From: Clostridiales bacterium
GTDB lineage: Bacteria > Bacillota > Clostridia > Christensenellales > Aristaeellaceae
DNA: 59,189 bases
Assembly: GCA_015056125.1 (NCBI GenBank)
Contig: SVGW01000007.1
Location: 1-59,189 of the forward strand
Direction of reading: 5' to 3'
The notes below the pieces were generated by a model that saw only the letters and a list, made by a program, of their open reading frames with translations, was not told where the DNA came from and searched no databases. Positions 17,719-24,862 of this stretch are shown here, one piece after another (position 1 is the stretch's first letter; each line of letters begins with the position of its first letter). A program made the translations under genes and the position numbers.

Positions 17719-17885
17719 TTGCAGTGATAGCTCTGGCACATGCTTTCATCCGCAGGATCGCCGGAATAGGCCATGGGTGTGGGGGCTACCTGAATGCTTT
17801 CCAGGGAGCAAATGCCCTGCTCGGGACGGAGATGGCGGCAGGATTCCACGCTGCAATGAATGCACTGGTTCTTCTTTTCATTCAT
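17715..17885 (-). CDS. DUF1540 domain protein (56 aa)
   Basis: A 56-residue cysteine-rich protein. Cysteines at 8, 11, 16, 26, 50 and 55 follow the DUF1540 pattern (CIHC-x4-C...C-x4-I-x-V...C), probably a small metal-binding fold. AAAGGAGCGGATCAATC precedes ATG 17885. It forms a two-gene operon with the 67-residue protein. A longer frame through this region, opening upstream at 18434, is not believed, because the ribosome binding site and domain start fit only the short version. The function of the family is unknown. Confidence 0.82.
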   Translation of the reverse strand: MNEKKNQCIHCSVESCRHLRPEQGICSLESIQVAPTPMAYSGDPADESMCQSYHCK

Positions 17886-18085
17886 GATTGATCCGCTCCT
17901 TTCAAATTGGGAGGACGCGGGGCTGCCGAATGCGCTGTCGGCTGCCCGGGCCTGCTCATTTTTTCTGCCCGTGTGACCCGGGGCCGCCGCACGCCTCCCT
18001 GAGGCGCGCCCGCAGCCCGGTGCTGCCGTGCAGCGAAAGATGAGCCTTGCCTGCGTCACAGCTATATCATGCTCGAAAAGTGCGC

Positions 18086-18114
18086 TTGTCATACCGGAAA
18101 AAGTATGGTATATT
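18086..18114 (+). promoter_or_regulatory. Promoter of the queT-like gene
   Basis: TTGTCA (18086-18091) and TATATT (18109-18114) have a 17-base spacer and predict a 5' leader of about 35 bases. The upstream segment 17930-18040 is very GC-rich, with a GCACGCCTC/GAGGCGCGC hairpin and no gene. Confidence 0.72.
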
Positions 18115-18156
18115 TTCTGCAGCCGACTGTTTTTCGACGGAAAGGAGAATTTTGAC

Positions 18157-18627
18157 ATGAAAAAATTTTTCACTGTCAAAAATCTGTGTCTCAGCGGAAT
18201 TATCGCAGCGCTGTATGCTGGCCTGACGGTTCTGCTGCAAGCCATCAGCTTTGGCGCGGTGCAGATTCGCGTATCCGAAGCGATGACTCTTCTGCCCTTA
18301 CTTACCCCTGCCGCTGTGCCGGGGCTGGCCATTGGCTGCTTTGTGGCAAATCTCCTCTGCTCCACCTGGCAGGATTGGGTGTTTGGCACATTAGCCACCC
18401 TGATTGCCGCGCTGCTTACCAGGCGCTTGCGCAAGAATCAATATCTTGCGGCGGCGATGCCAGTATTGGCCAATGCGCTGATCATTGGGCCCATATTGTA
18501 TTGGATGTACGGCGGCTCCTGGGCGCTAAATATGCTGAGCGTGGGATTTGGGGAAGCGGTGGCCTGCTATGCTCTGGGGATGCCCCTGGTGCGTTCCCTG
18601 GAGCGAATCCCTAAACTGTATCAGTAA
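18157..18627 (+). CDS. queT: QueT family transporter (queuosine precursor ECF S component-like)
   Basis: A 156-residue integral membrane protein with about five hydrophobic segments: LCLSGIIAALYAGLTVLLQA, LLTPAAVPGLAIGCFVANLL, FGTLATLIAALLT, AAAMPVLANALIIGPILYW and MLSVGFGEAVACYALGMPLV. The segment QIRVSEAMTLLPLLTPAAVPG is typical of QueT, the substrate-binding component thought to import a queuosine precursor such as preQ0 or preQ1 with the shared ECF energising module. AAAGGAG precedes ATG 18157. A preQ1 riboswitch would be expected upstream in many relatives, but the leader is too short and no consensus is seen. The SGNH gene follows 12 bases later. Confidence 0.82.
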   Translation: MKKFFTVKNLCLSGIIAALYAGLTVLLQAISFGAVQIRVSEAMTLLPLLTPAAVPGLAIGCFVANLLCSTWQDWVFGTLATLIAALLTRRLRKNQYLAAAMPVLANALIIGPILYWMYGGSWALNMLSVGFGEAVACYALGMPLVRSLERIPKLYQ

Positions 18628-18639
18628 GGAGAAAGCAAA

Positions 18640-19215
18640 ATGAAACGAATTTTTTTGATCGGCGATTCCATCCGTCAGGGCTATGATAGCTATGTGAAGG
18701 AAAACCTGATGGGCAAGGCCCAGCTGTATTGGGTGGAGGATAATGCCCGGTTCGTGCAGCATACCCTGCGCTATATCGGCGAATGGAGCAAAAAGGATTG
18801 CGATGCGGCGCTGATCGATATGGTGCATTGGAATAATGGGCTGTGGGATATTCTGCGCCAGTTTGGGGATGAACCCCTGGTTTCCCTGGCGGATTATGAA
18901 AAATATCTCCGGCGCATCATCAAGCGGCTGCGCCTGATTTTCCCCAACGCTAAAATCTGCTTTGCCCTCACCACCCAGGTGGTGGAAGACCGCTTTACCA
19001 ATCCTGATTTCAAGCGGCTGAACAAGGATATTGAAGCCTACAATGCCGCCGCCCTTCGGGTGATGGAGGAAGAAAATATCCCGGTGGACGATCTGTATAC
19101 CGTGTCCGCCCGGATGCCTGTGGATGATCATGCCCTGGACGGCACTCATTTTACCCCCGCAGGCTATGAGACCCTGGGCAAGGCGGTAGCCGATTTCCTG
19201 GAAGGGCAGATATAA
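18640..19215 (+). CDS. SGNH/GDSL hydrolase family protein
   Basis: A 191-residue esterase-like enzyme. The block I serine is in FLIGDSIRQGYD (S10) and the catalytic Asp-His pair in ALDGTHFTPAGYE (about 166-178), followed by a C-terminal helix. The block III asparagine may be in DMVHWNNGLWD. Such enzymes hydrolyse acyl or acetyl esters on sugars, lipids or peptidoglycan. It is downstream of queT in the same transcript and followed by a clear terminator. No signal peptide is present, so an intracellular substrate is likely. Confidence 0.87.
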   Translation: MKRIFLIGDSIRQGYDSYVKENLMGKAQLYWVEDNARFVQHTLRYIGEWSKKDCDAALIDMVHWNNGLWDILRQFGDEPLVSLADYEKYLRRIIKRLRLIFPNAKICFALTTQVVEDRFTNPDFKRLNKDIEAYNAAALRVMEEENIPVDDLYTVSARMPVDDHALDGTHFTPAGYETLGKAVADFLEGQI

Positions 19216-19228
19216 ATTGTTAGCACAC

Positions 19229-19263
19229 AAAGGGCTTTCAGCATATGCCGAAAGTCCTTTTTT
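19229..19263 (+). terminator. Terminator of queT-SGNH
   Basis: AAAGGGCTTTC and GAAAGTCCTTT form a stem around AGCATATGCC, followed by a T run. Confidence 0.85.
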
Positions 19264-19274
19264 GTACCTGATTT

Positions 19275-19466
19275 TTATTTTTCCTTGGTTGTTACGTTGG
19301 GCGGCTGTTTATCCTCGCATGGGAGGCAGCTCTCATATCTTTTGATGCATTGATTGATTACCACCAGTATTTGACGGTTCAGTGAGCGGCCCTCATAAGC
19401 GGCAATGCGTGATATTTTTTCAAGCATTTCTGAATCCAAGCGAATGGAAAAGCTTTTTTTCACCAT
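19275..19466 (-). CDS. Ribbon-helix-helix (Arc/CopG-type) DNA-binding protein
   Basis: A 63-residue protein. An N-terminal beta strand KKSFSIRLDSEML is followed by two helices, EKISRIAAYEGRSLNRQILV and VINQCIKRYE, the Arc/CopG plan in which paired strands contact operator DNA. GGAGG precedes ATG 19466; an upstream in-frame start at 19577 would cross the operator region and is rejected. The gene diverges from an XRE regulator, and the shared 130-base gap contains three copies of a palindrome-like site. It could be the antitoxin-like or repressor half of a regulatory pair, but no toxin gene is seen. Confidence 0.85.
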   Translation of the reverse strand: MVKKSFSIRLDSEMLEKISRIAAYEGRSLNRQILVVINQCIKRYESCLPCEDKQPPNVTTKEK

Positions 19467-19488
19467 ATCGATACCTCCGATCAAAACA

Positions 19489-19573
19489 TTAGCGATGCTA
19501 ATAATAACATGTTTTTTTGAAAAAGTAAATAGCAACGCTAATATAATTTTGACAAAATAATAGCGATGCTTAT
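19489..19573. promoter_or_regulatory. Divergent promoters with three operator-like repeats
   Basis: Three copies of a near-palindrome lie in the gap: ATTAGCGATGCTAAT (about 19489-19503), AATAGCAACGCTAAT (19528-19542) and AATAGCGATGCTTAT (19559-19573). Their cores are 40 and 31 bases apart, close to four and three helical turns. The rightmost copy lies between TTGACA (19549-19554) and TATACA of the XRE promoter. The leftmost lies just downstream of a minus-strand TTTACT-N17-TATTAT promoter for the RHH gene. This suits joint autoregulation. Confidence 0.72.
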
Positions 19574-19596
19574 ACAATGCGCAAGGGGTGAAGGAT

Positions 19597-19938
19597 ATGC
19601 TGAGCTTGAATATCAGAAACCTGCGTCAGAAATTACAAATGAGCCAAACTCAGTTTGCGCAAAAGCTTGGAGTTACCCAAGGAACGGTTAGCCAGTGGGA
19701 GAATGGGCGTGTTCAGCCGGAAATTGATATGCTGGTTTTTATGGCTTGTGAATTTGGCATATCTTTGGATGCTCTTTTAGATGTGCCGGGGGAGAAAGAA
19801 TCCACAAAAAAAGAAAAAGGGATTGTGATTAGCAAGCTCGATGCTTTAAGCCGAAGTATTGTGAGAGATATTTTGGAATTGCCATTTGAAAAAAAGCAAC
19901 GAGTACGGGCCTACTTGGATGGCATGAAAGAGAAATAA
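19597..19938 (+). CDS. XRE-family helix-turn-helix regulator
   Basis: A 113-residue regulator. The HTH (about 4-60) reads NLRQKLQMSQTQFAQKLGVT and then GTVSQWENGRVQPEIDML; the C-terminal 50 residues (EKKQRVRAYLDGMKEK) are helical and probably mediate dimerisation. ATG 19597 is preferred to a GTG three codons upstream, because AAGGGG lies 8 bases before it. The gene diverges from the RHH gene, with operators in the shared promoter region. Codon use is more AT-rich than in the surrounding housekeeping genes, which hints at acquisition with the RHH partner. The target beyond the promoter region itself is unknown. Confidence 0.83.
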   Translation: MLSLNIRNLRQKLQMSQTQFAQKLGVTQGTVSQWENGRVQPEIDMLVFMACEFGISLDALLDVPGEKESTKKEKGIVISKLDALSRSIVRDILELPFEKKQRVRAYLDGMKEK

Positions 19939-19943
19939 TTTCC

Positions 19944-19972
19944 TTGACTTTTTTTCCGGTTGATCGTATGAT
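19944..19972 (+). promoter_or_regulatory. Promoter of the metG leader
   Basis: TTGACT (19944-19949) and TATGAT (19967-19972) have a 17-base spacer, directly before the T-box. Confidence 0.78.
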
Positions 19973-19978
19973 AAAGAG

Positions 19979-20220
19979 TAGATGCCAGGAAAGGGAGAGT
20001 ACCCTGAGGGCGCGTCCAAAGAGAGCCGTGGATGGTGGAAAGCGGCGGCGCAGCGCAGGGGAACATGGCCCTGGAGCATGCGGGGGCAAGCACGTTCAGC
20101 CTTCGCCGGATGGCCCCGATACAGGCCCAATGAAGGCGCATGGGAAAGCCGTGCGCGAATCAGGGTGGTACCGCGTAAATTTACGCCCCTGCATCAACAT
20201 ATGATGCGGGGGCTTTTTTT
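19979..20220 (+). ncRNA. T-box riboswitch (methionine) upstream of metG
   Basis: The conserved T-box core AGGGTGGTACCGCG is at 20162-20175. Next comes a terminator, GCCCCTGCATCA paired with TGATGCGGGGGC and seven T (20184-20220). In stem I, AGAGAGCC and GGTGGAAAGC mark the distal region. The codon at the specifier position is read as ATG at 20065-20067 (GAACATGGCCCTGGAGC), matching the downstream methionyl-tRNA synthetase. Uncharged tRNA-Met would stabilise the antiterminator and raise expression. Confidence 0.93.
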
Positions 20221-20257
20221 GCCAGACGCATCCATCAAAAGAAGGAGAAATGCTTCT

Positions 20258-22276
20258 ATGTGTAATCAGTGCAACAAGAAAACCTACTACATCACCACGC
20301 CCATTTACTATCCCTCCGGCAATATGCATATTGGCCACACCTACACCACCGTGGCTGCCGATACCATGACCCGTTTTAAGCGGCTCACAGGCTACGATGC
20401 CTATTTCCTCACCGGCACGGACGAGCACGGCCAGAAGATTGAGCAAAAGGCCGCCGAGGCCGGCGTATCTCCCAAGGAATATGTGGATAAAATCGTGGCC
20501 AATACCAAGGATTTGTGGAAACTGATGAATATCGAATATGACGATTTCATCCGCACCACCGATGAGCGCCATGAAAAGATCGTGCAGAAGATCTTTAAGC
20601 AGTTCTTTGATCAGGGCGATATTTACAAGGCCTCCTACGAAGGCCAGTACTGCACTCCCTGTGAATCCTTCTGGACCGCTTCCCAGCTGGTGGAGAAGGA
20701 TGGGGTGAAGGTGTGCCCGGACTGCGGCCGCCCCACCCAGCTGGTGACTGAAGAAAGCTACTTCTTTAGGATGAGTAAATATCAGGATTGGTTGATCGAA
20801 TATATCGAATCCCATCCCGATTTCATCCAGCCTGCCTCCCGGGCCAATGAAATGATCAATAATTTCTTAAAGCCCGGCCTTCAGGATCTGTGCGTGAGCC
20901 GTACCAGCTTTAAGTGGGGCGTGCAGGTGGATTTTGATCCCAAGCATGTGGTGTATGTGTGGATTGACGCTCTCTCCAACTATATCACCGCCCTGGGCTA
21001 TGGCACCGATCACGATGAACTGATGCAGAAATATTGGCCTGCCAATGTGCATCTGGTGGGCAAGGAAATCGTGCGCTTCCACACCATCTATTGGCCCATT
21101 ATGCTCCATGCCCTGGGTCTGCCCCTGCCCAAGCAGGTATTCGCCCATGGCTGGCTGCTCTTTGGCAATGATAAGATGAGCAAATCCAAGGGCAATGTGG
21201 TGTATCCCCAGCCCATCGTTAATCGCTACGGCGCCGACGCCCTGCGCTATTATCTCCTGCGCGAAATGCCCTTTGGCGCGGATGGCAACTACACCAACGA
21301 GGCCTTCCTCACCCGCATGAACGCCGATCTGGCCAATGACCTGGGCAATCTGGTATCTCGCACGGTGGCCATGATCGAAAAGTATTTTGACGGCGTGATC
21401 CCCGCCTGGACGGACGCCGTGGACGATACTGTGGACGCCCCTCTTAAGGAGCACTGTGCCGCCCTGCCCAAGCTGGTGGAGGCGCAGATGGATAAGCTCC
21501 AGTATTCCCAGGCCCTGGCTGAAATCTGGAAGGTGATCGGGGAATGCAATAAGTATATCGATCTTACCCAGCCCTGGGTGCTGGGCAAGGATGAGAGCAA
21601 GAAGGATCGCCTGGCCAATGTGATGCTGATGCTGGCCGAGTGTGTGCGCTTTGCGGCAGTGCTCATTGCTCCCTTCATGCCCCATACTCCCGAACGCATT
21701 TTTGAGCAGCTGGGCGTGAACGATGAAGATCTCAAAACCTGGGAATCCCTGGCTTCCTTTGGTCAGCTGCCTGCGGGCACCAAGGTGAAAAAGGGCGAGG
21801 CCCTCTTCCCCCGCATTGATATCAAGAAGGAGCTGGAAGCCCTGGAAGGCCCCAAGGAAGAAAAGAAGCCCGAAAAGGCCGAGAAGAAACAGGAAAAGAA
21901 GCAGGAGAAAAAGGAAAAGAAGGTGGAAATCCCCGAGGGCTGCATTGCCTTTGGCGATTTTGAAAAGATCCAGCTGCGGGTAGCCAAGGTGTGCGCCTGC
22001 GAAAAGGTGGAAAAGAGCGATAAGCTGCTGAAATTTGATCTGGATCTGGGCACTGAGCATCGCACCGTGCTCTCCGGCATCGCCAAGTTCCATAATCCCG
22101 AGGAGCTGGTGGGCAAGAATCTGATCCTGCTGGCCAATCTGGCGCCCCGGAAGATCATGGGCATTGAAAGCCAGGGCATGCTGCTCTCTGCCGTAAAGGT
22201 GAATGAAGACGGCAGTGAAACATTGCGCCTGCTCACCGCCGATTCCATCATGCCCGCCGGAGCAGAAATTGGCTGA
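20258..22276 (+). CDS. metG: Methionyl-tRNA synthetase with C-terminal tRNA-binding domain
   Basis: A 672-residue class I synthetase that charges tRNA-Met. HIGH is at residues 24-27 and KMSKS at about 306-310 (DKMSKSKGN). A cysteine-rich zinc knuckle is formed by CTPC and CPDC near residues 130-155. An anticodon-binding helical domain follows, then a Lys/Glu-rich linker (about 535-560), and the last 105 residues are an EMAP/Trbp-type tRNA-binding domain (FEKIQLRVAKVCACEKVEKS). ATG 20258 is used, as GAAGGAG is 10 bases before it; the upstream extension is T-box RNA. A terminator follows. It is full length. Confidence 0.97.
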   Translation: MCNQCNKKTYYITTPIYYPSGNMHIGHTYTTVAADTMTRFKRLTGYDAYFLTGTDEHGQKIEQKAAEAGVSPKEYVDKIVANTKDLWKLMNIEYDDFIRTTDERHEKIVQKIFKQFFDQGDIYKASYEGQYCTPCESFWTASQLVEKDGVKVCPDCGRPTQLVTEESYFFRMSKYQDWLIEYIESHPDFIQPASRANEMINNFLKPGLQDLCVSRTSFKWGVQVDFDPKHVVYVWIDALSNYITALGYGTDHDELMQKYWPANVHLVGKEIVRFHTIYWPIMLHALGLPLPKQVFAHGWLLFGNDKMSKSKGNVVYPQPIVNRYGADALRYYLLREMPFGADGNYTNEAFLTRMNADLANDLGNLVSRTVAMIEKYFDGVIPAWTDAVDDTVDAPLKEHCAALPKLVEAQMDKLQYSQALAEIWKVIGECNKYIDLTQPWVLGKDESKKDRLANVMLMLAECVRFAAVLIAPFMPHTPERIFEQLGVNDEDLKTWESLASFGQLPAGTKVKKGEALFPRIDIKKELEALEGPKEEKKPEKAEKKQEKKQEKKEKKVEIPEGCIAFGDFEKIQLRVAKVCACEKVEKSDKLLKFDLDLGTEHRTVLSGIAKFHNPEELVGKNLILLANLAPRKIMGIESQGMLLSAVKVNEDGSETLRLLTADSIMPAGAEIG

Positions 22277-22292
22277 GCAAATATATCCATTT

Positions 22293-22323
22293 CGCCCGAA
22301 GCATACGGCTTCGGGCGTTTTTT
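22293..22323 (+). terminator. Terminator of metG
   Basis: CGCCCGAAGC-ATAC-GGCTTCGGGCG is followed by six T. Confidence 0.9.
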
Positions 22324-22449
22324 GATAAAAAACACGGATATTTGATGATTTTATGTTCGCAAAAATGCAAATTTATCCCTTTGTGCTATTTTGTTTCCGG
22401 CCTTTCTATAGTACAATGAAGTTACAAAATCCAAGAAAGGATGAAAGCC

Positions 22450-23226
22450 ATGAAATCTTCGTTTCTTACATTGCCCCAGCCCTTTGTGGCGGGAATGATT
22501 TCTCAGCCCACCATCGATAAATGCCTGATCGCCATGCGCACTGCCGAGCACAACGGCGCCGTGGCCTTTGCCGTCGGCCTGGCCCGCCAGGAAGAAGCTG
22601 CCTGGACTGTGGATGGCATGAAGCGCATCTTCCATTCCACCGGCCGCCCCTGCATGCCCTATATCTACCGCAATGGCAATCTCGCCGATAAGAGCGAGGA
22701 TTTCCGGGCCGAGCTTTTGCTCCGGGCGGCGGAAGCCGGCGCTGTTGGCTGCGATGTGATGGGCGATATCTTCAACCCCTCCCCCCGGGAGCTCACCTGG
22801 GATAAGGACGCCATGAAGCGTCAGCGGGAGATCATTGATATTTTGAAGAGCAAGGGCGTGGAGGTGCTCATGTCCTCCCATATGCCCGAAGCCCTCTCCG
22901 CCCAGGAGATCGTGGATCATCTCAAGGAGCAGGAAAACCGGGGCGCAGATATCGCCAAGATCGTTACCGTAGCCAATACGGAGGAAGAACTGCTGGAAGC
23001 CTGCCGGGCTACCGTGATGGCCAAGAAGGAATTGAAGGTGCCCTTCGTGCAGCTGTGCAACGGCAAGTTTGCCTATCTGCAGCGGTATTTCGGCCCGGCC
23101 CTTGGCAGCATGCTCACCTTCACCGTGCCTTACTATGATGAACTGAATATGGGCACCCAGCCCATCACCCATACCGCCAAGGAGATCTTTGAACGGATTC
23201 TGTGGCACCAGAACTACGAAGGATAA
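22450..23226 (+). CDS. Type I 3-dehydroquinate dehydratase-like protein
   Basis: A 258-residue TIM-barrel protein resembling AroD. Conserved positions include the catalytic-base histidine in VLMSSHMPEALSAQEIV, the Schiff-base lysine in GADIAKIVTVANTEEELL and the terminal GSMLTF. The usual DIEL segment with its glutamate is replaced by CDVMGDIF, so the normal dehydroquinate reaction is uncertain. The enzyme may act on a related substrate. ATG 22450 is chosen, since GAAAGG stands before it. It is followed 13 bases later by an SDR, making a dehydratase/dehydrogenase pair. No other shikimate genes are near, which points to a catabolic or quinate-like role, by inference. Confidence 0.78.
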   Translation: MKSSFLTLPQPFVAGMISQPTIDKCLIAMRTAEHNGAVAFAVGLARQEEAAWTVDGMKRIFHSTGRPCMPYIYRNGNLADKSEDFRAELLLRAAEAGAVGCDVMGDIFNPSPRELTWDKDAMKRQREIIDILKSKGVEVLMSSHMPEALSAQEIVDHLKEQENRGADIAKIVTVANTEEELLEACRATVMAKKELKVPFVQLCNGKFAYLQRYFGPALGSMLTFTVPYYDELNMGTQPITHTAKEIFERILWHQNYEG

Positions 23227-23239
23227 GGAGAAATAGAAC

Positions 23240-23986
23240 ATGAAGCGGTTTGAAAATAAAGTAGCCCTGGTCACCGGCGCGGCTTCCGGCATGGGCCTGC
23301 TTTCCTGCCAGATGCTGGCGGCAGAGGGCGCGCATGTGTTGATGCTGGATATCAACGAAGAGATCCTGGAAAAGGAAGCAGCGGAGATCCGCGCCCGGGG
23401 CGGCGACGCCATCGCCATGAAAACGGATGTGCGCCGGTATGAGGCCATCGAGGCGGCAGTGGAAAAGGCCATGGCACTTTACGGCCATGTGGATATCACC
23501 ATCAGCTTTGCCGGCGGCGCGCCTTCCCGGATGTGCAAGGTAGGCAAGCCCTTCCATCAGCTGCCCATCGAAGTATTGGATTGGGGCGTGGAGGTAAACT
23601 TCCGGGCGCCCATGTATATGGCCCGTGCCGCCATGCAGCATATGATGGACCAGGGCAGCGGCGTGATCATCAATATCGGCTCTACCTCCGGGGAAACGGG
23701 CACCCGCTCCGGCGCGGATTACAGCGCGGAAAAGAGCGGCATCGCCTATGGGCTCACCAAGTCCATCGCGGCGGCCGGTGCGCCCTATGGCGTGCGCTGC
23801 TGCGCGGTCAGCCCTGGCCCGGTGCTCACCCGGGCGGCCATGGCCAATATGAAAACGGCCCTGGGCAGAGCGGCAGAGCCCATCGAAGTGGTGAAGCTGG
23901 TATTGTATCTCTGCTCCCAGGACGCCGCCTTTATCACCGGCGTGAATTATGTGATCGACGGCGGTCGGGGCCTGCTGGTGCAGTAA
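23240..23986 (+). CDS. Short-chain dehydrogenase/reductase (SDR), FabG-like
   Basis: A 248-residue classical SDR. The Rossmann motif is VTGAASGMG (residues 11-19). The acidic residue after strand 2 (LDINEE) points to NAD rather than NADP. The catalytic serine is in NIGSTSG and the YxxxK pair in YSAEKSG (about 156-162). The C-terminus ends FITGVNYVIDGG. AAGGAG precedes the ATG. It is co-transcribed with the AroD-like gene; together they could oxidise and dehydrate a cyclic polyol acid. The exact substrate is unknown. A long stem-loop follows before the convergent recO. Confidence 0.88.
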   Translation: MKRFENKVALVTGAASGMGLLSCQMLAAEGAHVLMLDINEEILEKEAAEIRARGGDAIAMKTDVRRYEAIEAAVEKAMALYGHVDITISFAGGAPSRMCKVGKPFHQLPIEVLDWGVEVNFRAPMYMARAAMQHMMDQGSGVIINIGSTSGETGTRSGADYSAEKSGIAYGLTKSIAAAGAPYGVRCCAVSPGPVLTRAAMANMKTALGRAAEPIEVVKLVLYLCSQDAAFITGVNYVIDGGRGLLVQ

Positions 23987-24028
23987 GGGAATTCAGCATT
24001 CAGAATTAAAAGTTAAGAATAGTAAAAC

Positions 24029-24100
24029 AGGGAGCAATCTTGGCGCTCTGCAAGACGGGACTATGTGCCTCGTACTTGCAGAATGGACAAGTTGCTCCCT
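24029..24100. other. Extended 72-base stem-loop between convergent SDR and recO genes
   Basis: Outer stem: AGGGAGCAA with TTGCTCCCT. Inner stem: CTGCAAG with CTTGCAG. Apical stem: ACGGG with CTCGT. On the minus strand it is followed by TGTTTTACTATTC, so it may terminate recO transcription. It is longer and more compound than an ordinary terminator. Confidence 0.6.
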
Positions 24101-24131
24101 ATTTGCATTTGAAACTTTTCATTCTACATTT

Positions 24132-24857
24132 TTAAAGCCGCAGCCCTTTCTTTCCAATTCGCTTTTCCACGCGCATTTCGGCATATTTGGAAAGGAGGGC
24201 CGCCGGGGCGTCCTGGGGGGAGAGCTGGGATTTATCGATGCCCACCGCCAGAATTTCCCGCATCCAAGCAACCTGGGCGGGGGTCACTCTTTGCACGGTG
24301 CTCAAGGTTTCCGCGCATGCAGTGCACACCAATCCGCCCTCTTCCAAATCCATCAGGCGAATCTGCGCATCTTCCATCCGCTTGCCACAGTGCACGCAAT
24401 GGGAAAGCCGGGGGCGATAGCCACTGATGGAGGAAAAATGGAGGAGGAAGGCGGCGGTAATCGCTTCTGGGGCAAGATCACTATAACTCAGCCTGGAAAG
24501 GGACCGGGCCAGCAGGGTGAACATCTCCACCGCTCTTTCCCCGGGCTGGGCGGCAGTCTCGCACAGCGAGAGTATATAGGTGGCATACTTTAGCTTATCA
24601 TAATCCGTGCGCAGAGGATAGAAGGATTCGGTAAGATTGCAGGAGGTGACGGTCATGCGGCCCTTGCCTGCATACAGCACGTATTCCCCCAGGGCAAACC
24701 ATTCGCTGGCGGCAAGCAATGGGCTTTGAGGACGCTTGCAGCCCCGGCAAAGGGCCTCCACCCGGCCTAAATTGGGGGAGAGCAGGGTGAGCATCCGATC
24801 GTGCTCCCGGTAATCCGCGTGGCGAAGCACAATGCCCTGGGTGGTTACGGCTGGCAA
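24132..24857 (-). CDS. recO: DNA repair protein RecO
   Basis: A 241-residue recombination mediator that loads RecA in the RecFOR gap-repair pathway. An N-terminal OB fold (TTQGIVLRHADYREHDRMLT) is followed by a helical domain and a zinc site with CVHCGKRM and CTACA (about 150-185). Translation most likely begins at TTG 24857, since AGGGAG lies upstream and the protein then starts at the normal place; no in-frame ATG fits. The start is five bases past the stop of an ABC-2 permease gene, so recO is the last gene of the exporter operon, an unusual setting for it. Confidence 0.92.
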   Translation of the reverse strand: MPAVTTQGIVLRHADYREHDRMLTLLSPNLGRVEALCRGCKRPQSPLLAASEWFALGEYVLYAGKGRMTVTSCNLTESFYPLRTDYDKLKYATYILSLCETAAQPGERAVEMFTLLARSLSRLSYSDLAPEAITAAFLLHFSSISGYRPRLSHCVHCGKRMEDAQIRLMDLEEGGLVCTACAETLSTVQRVTPAQVAWMREILAVGIDKSQLSPQDAPAALLSKYAEMRVEKRIGKKGLRL

Positions 24858-24862
24858 TTGAA

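Noticed and set aside
17941-18040. Possible SRP, RNase P or cyclic-di-GMP riboswitch RNA in the GC-rich gap
   Set aside because: None of the conserved strings of these RNAs could be found on either strand.
18115-18156. preQ1 riboswitch upstream of the queT-like gene
   Set aside because: The predicted leader is only about 35 bases and contains no preQ1-I consensus stem plus A-rich tail.
17715-18434. 239-codon minus-strand frame ending in the DUF1540 protein
   Set aside because: Only the last 56 codons match DUF1540 and follow a ribosome binding site. The upstream part overlaps the queT-like gene and its promoter.
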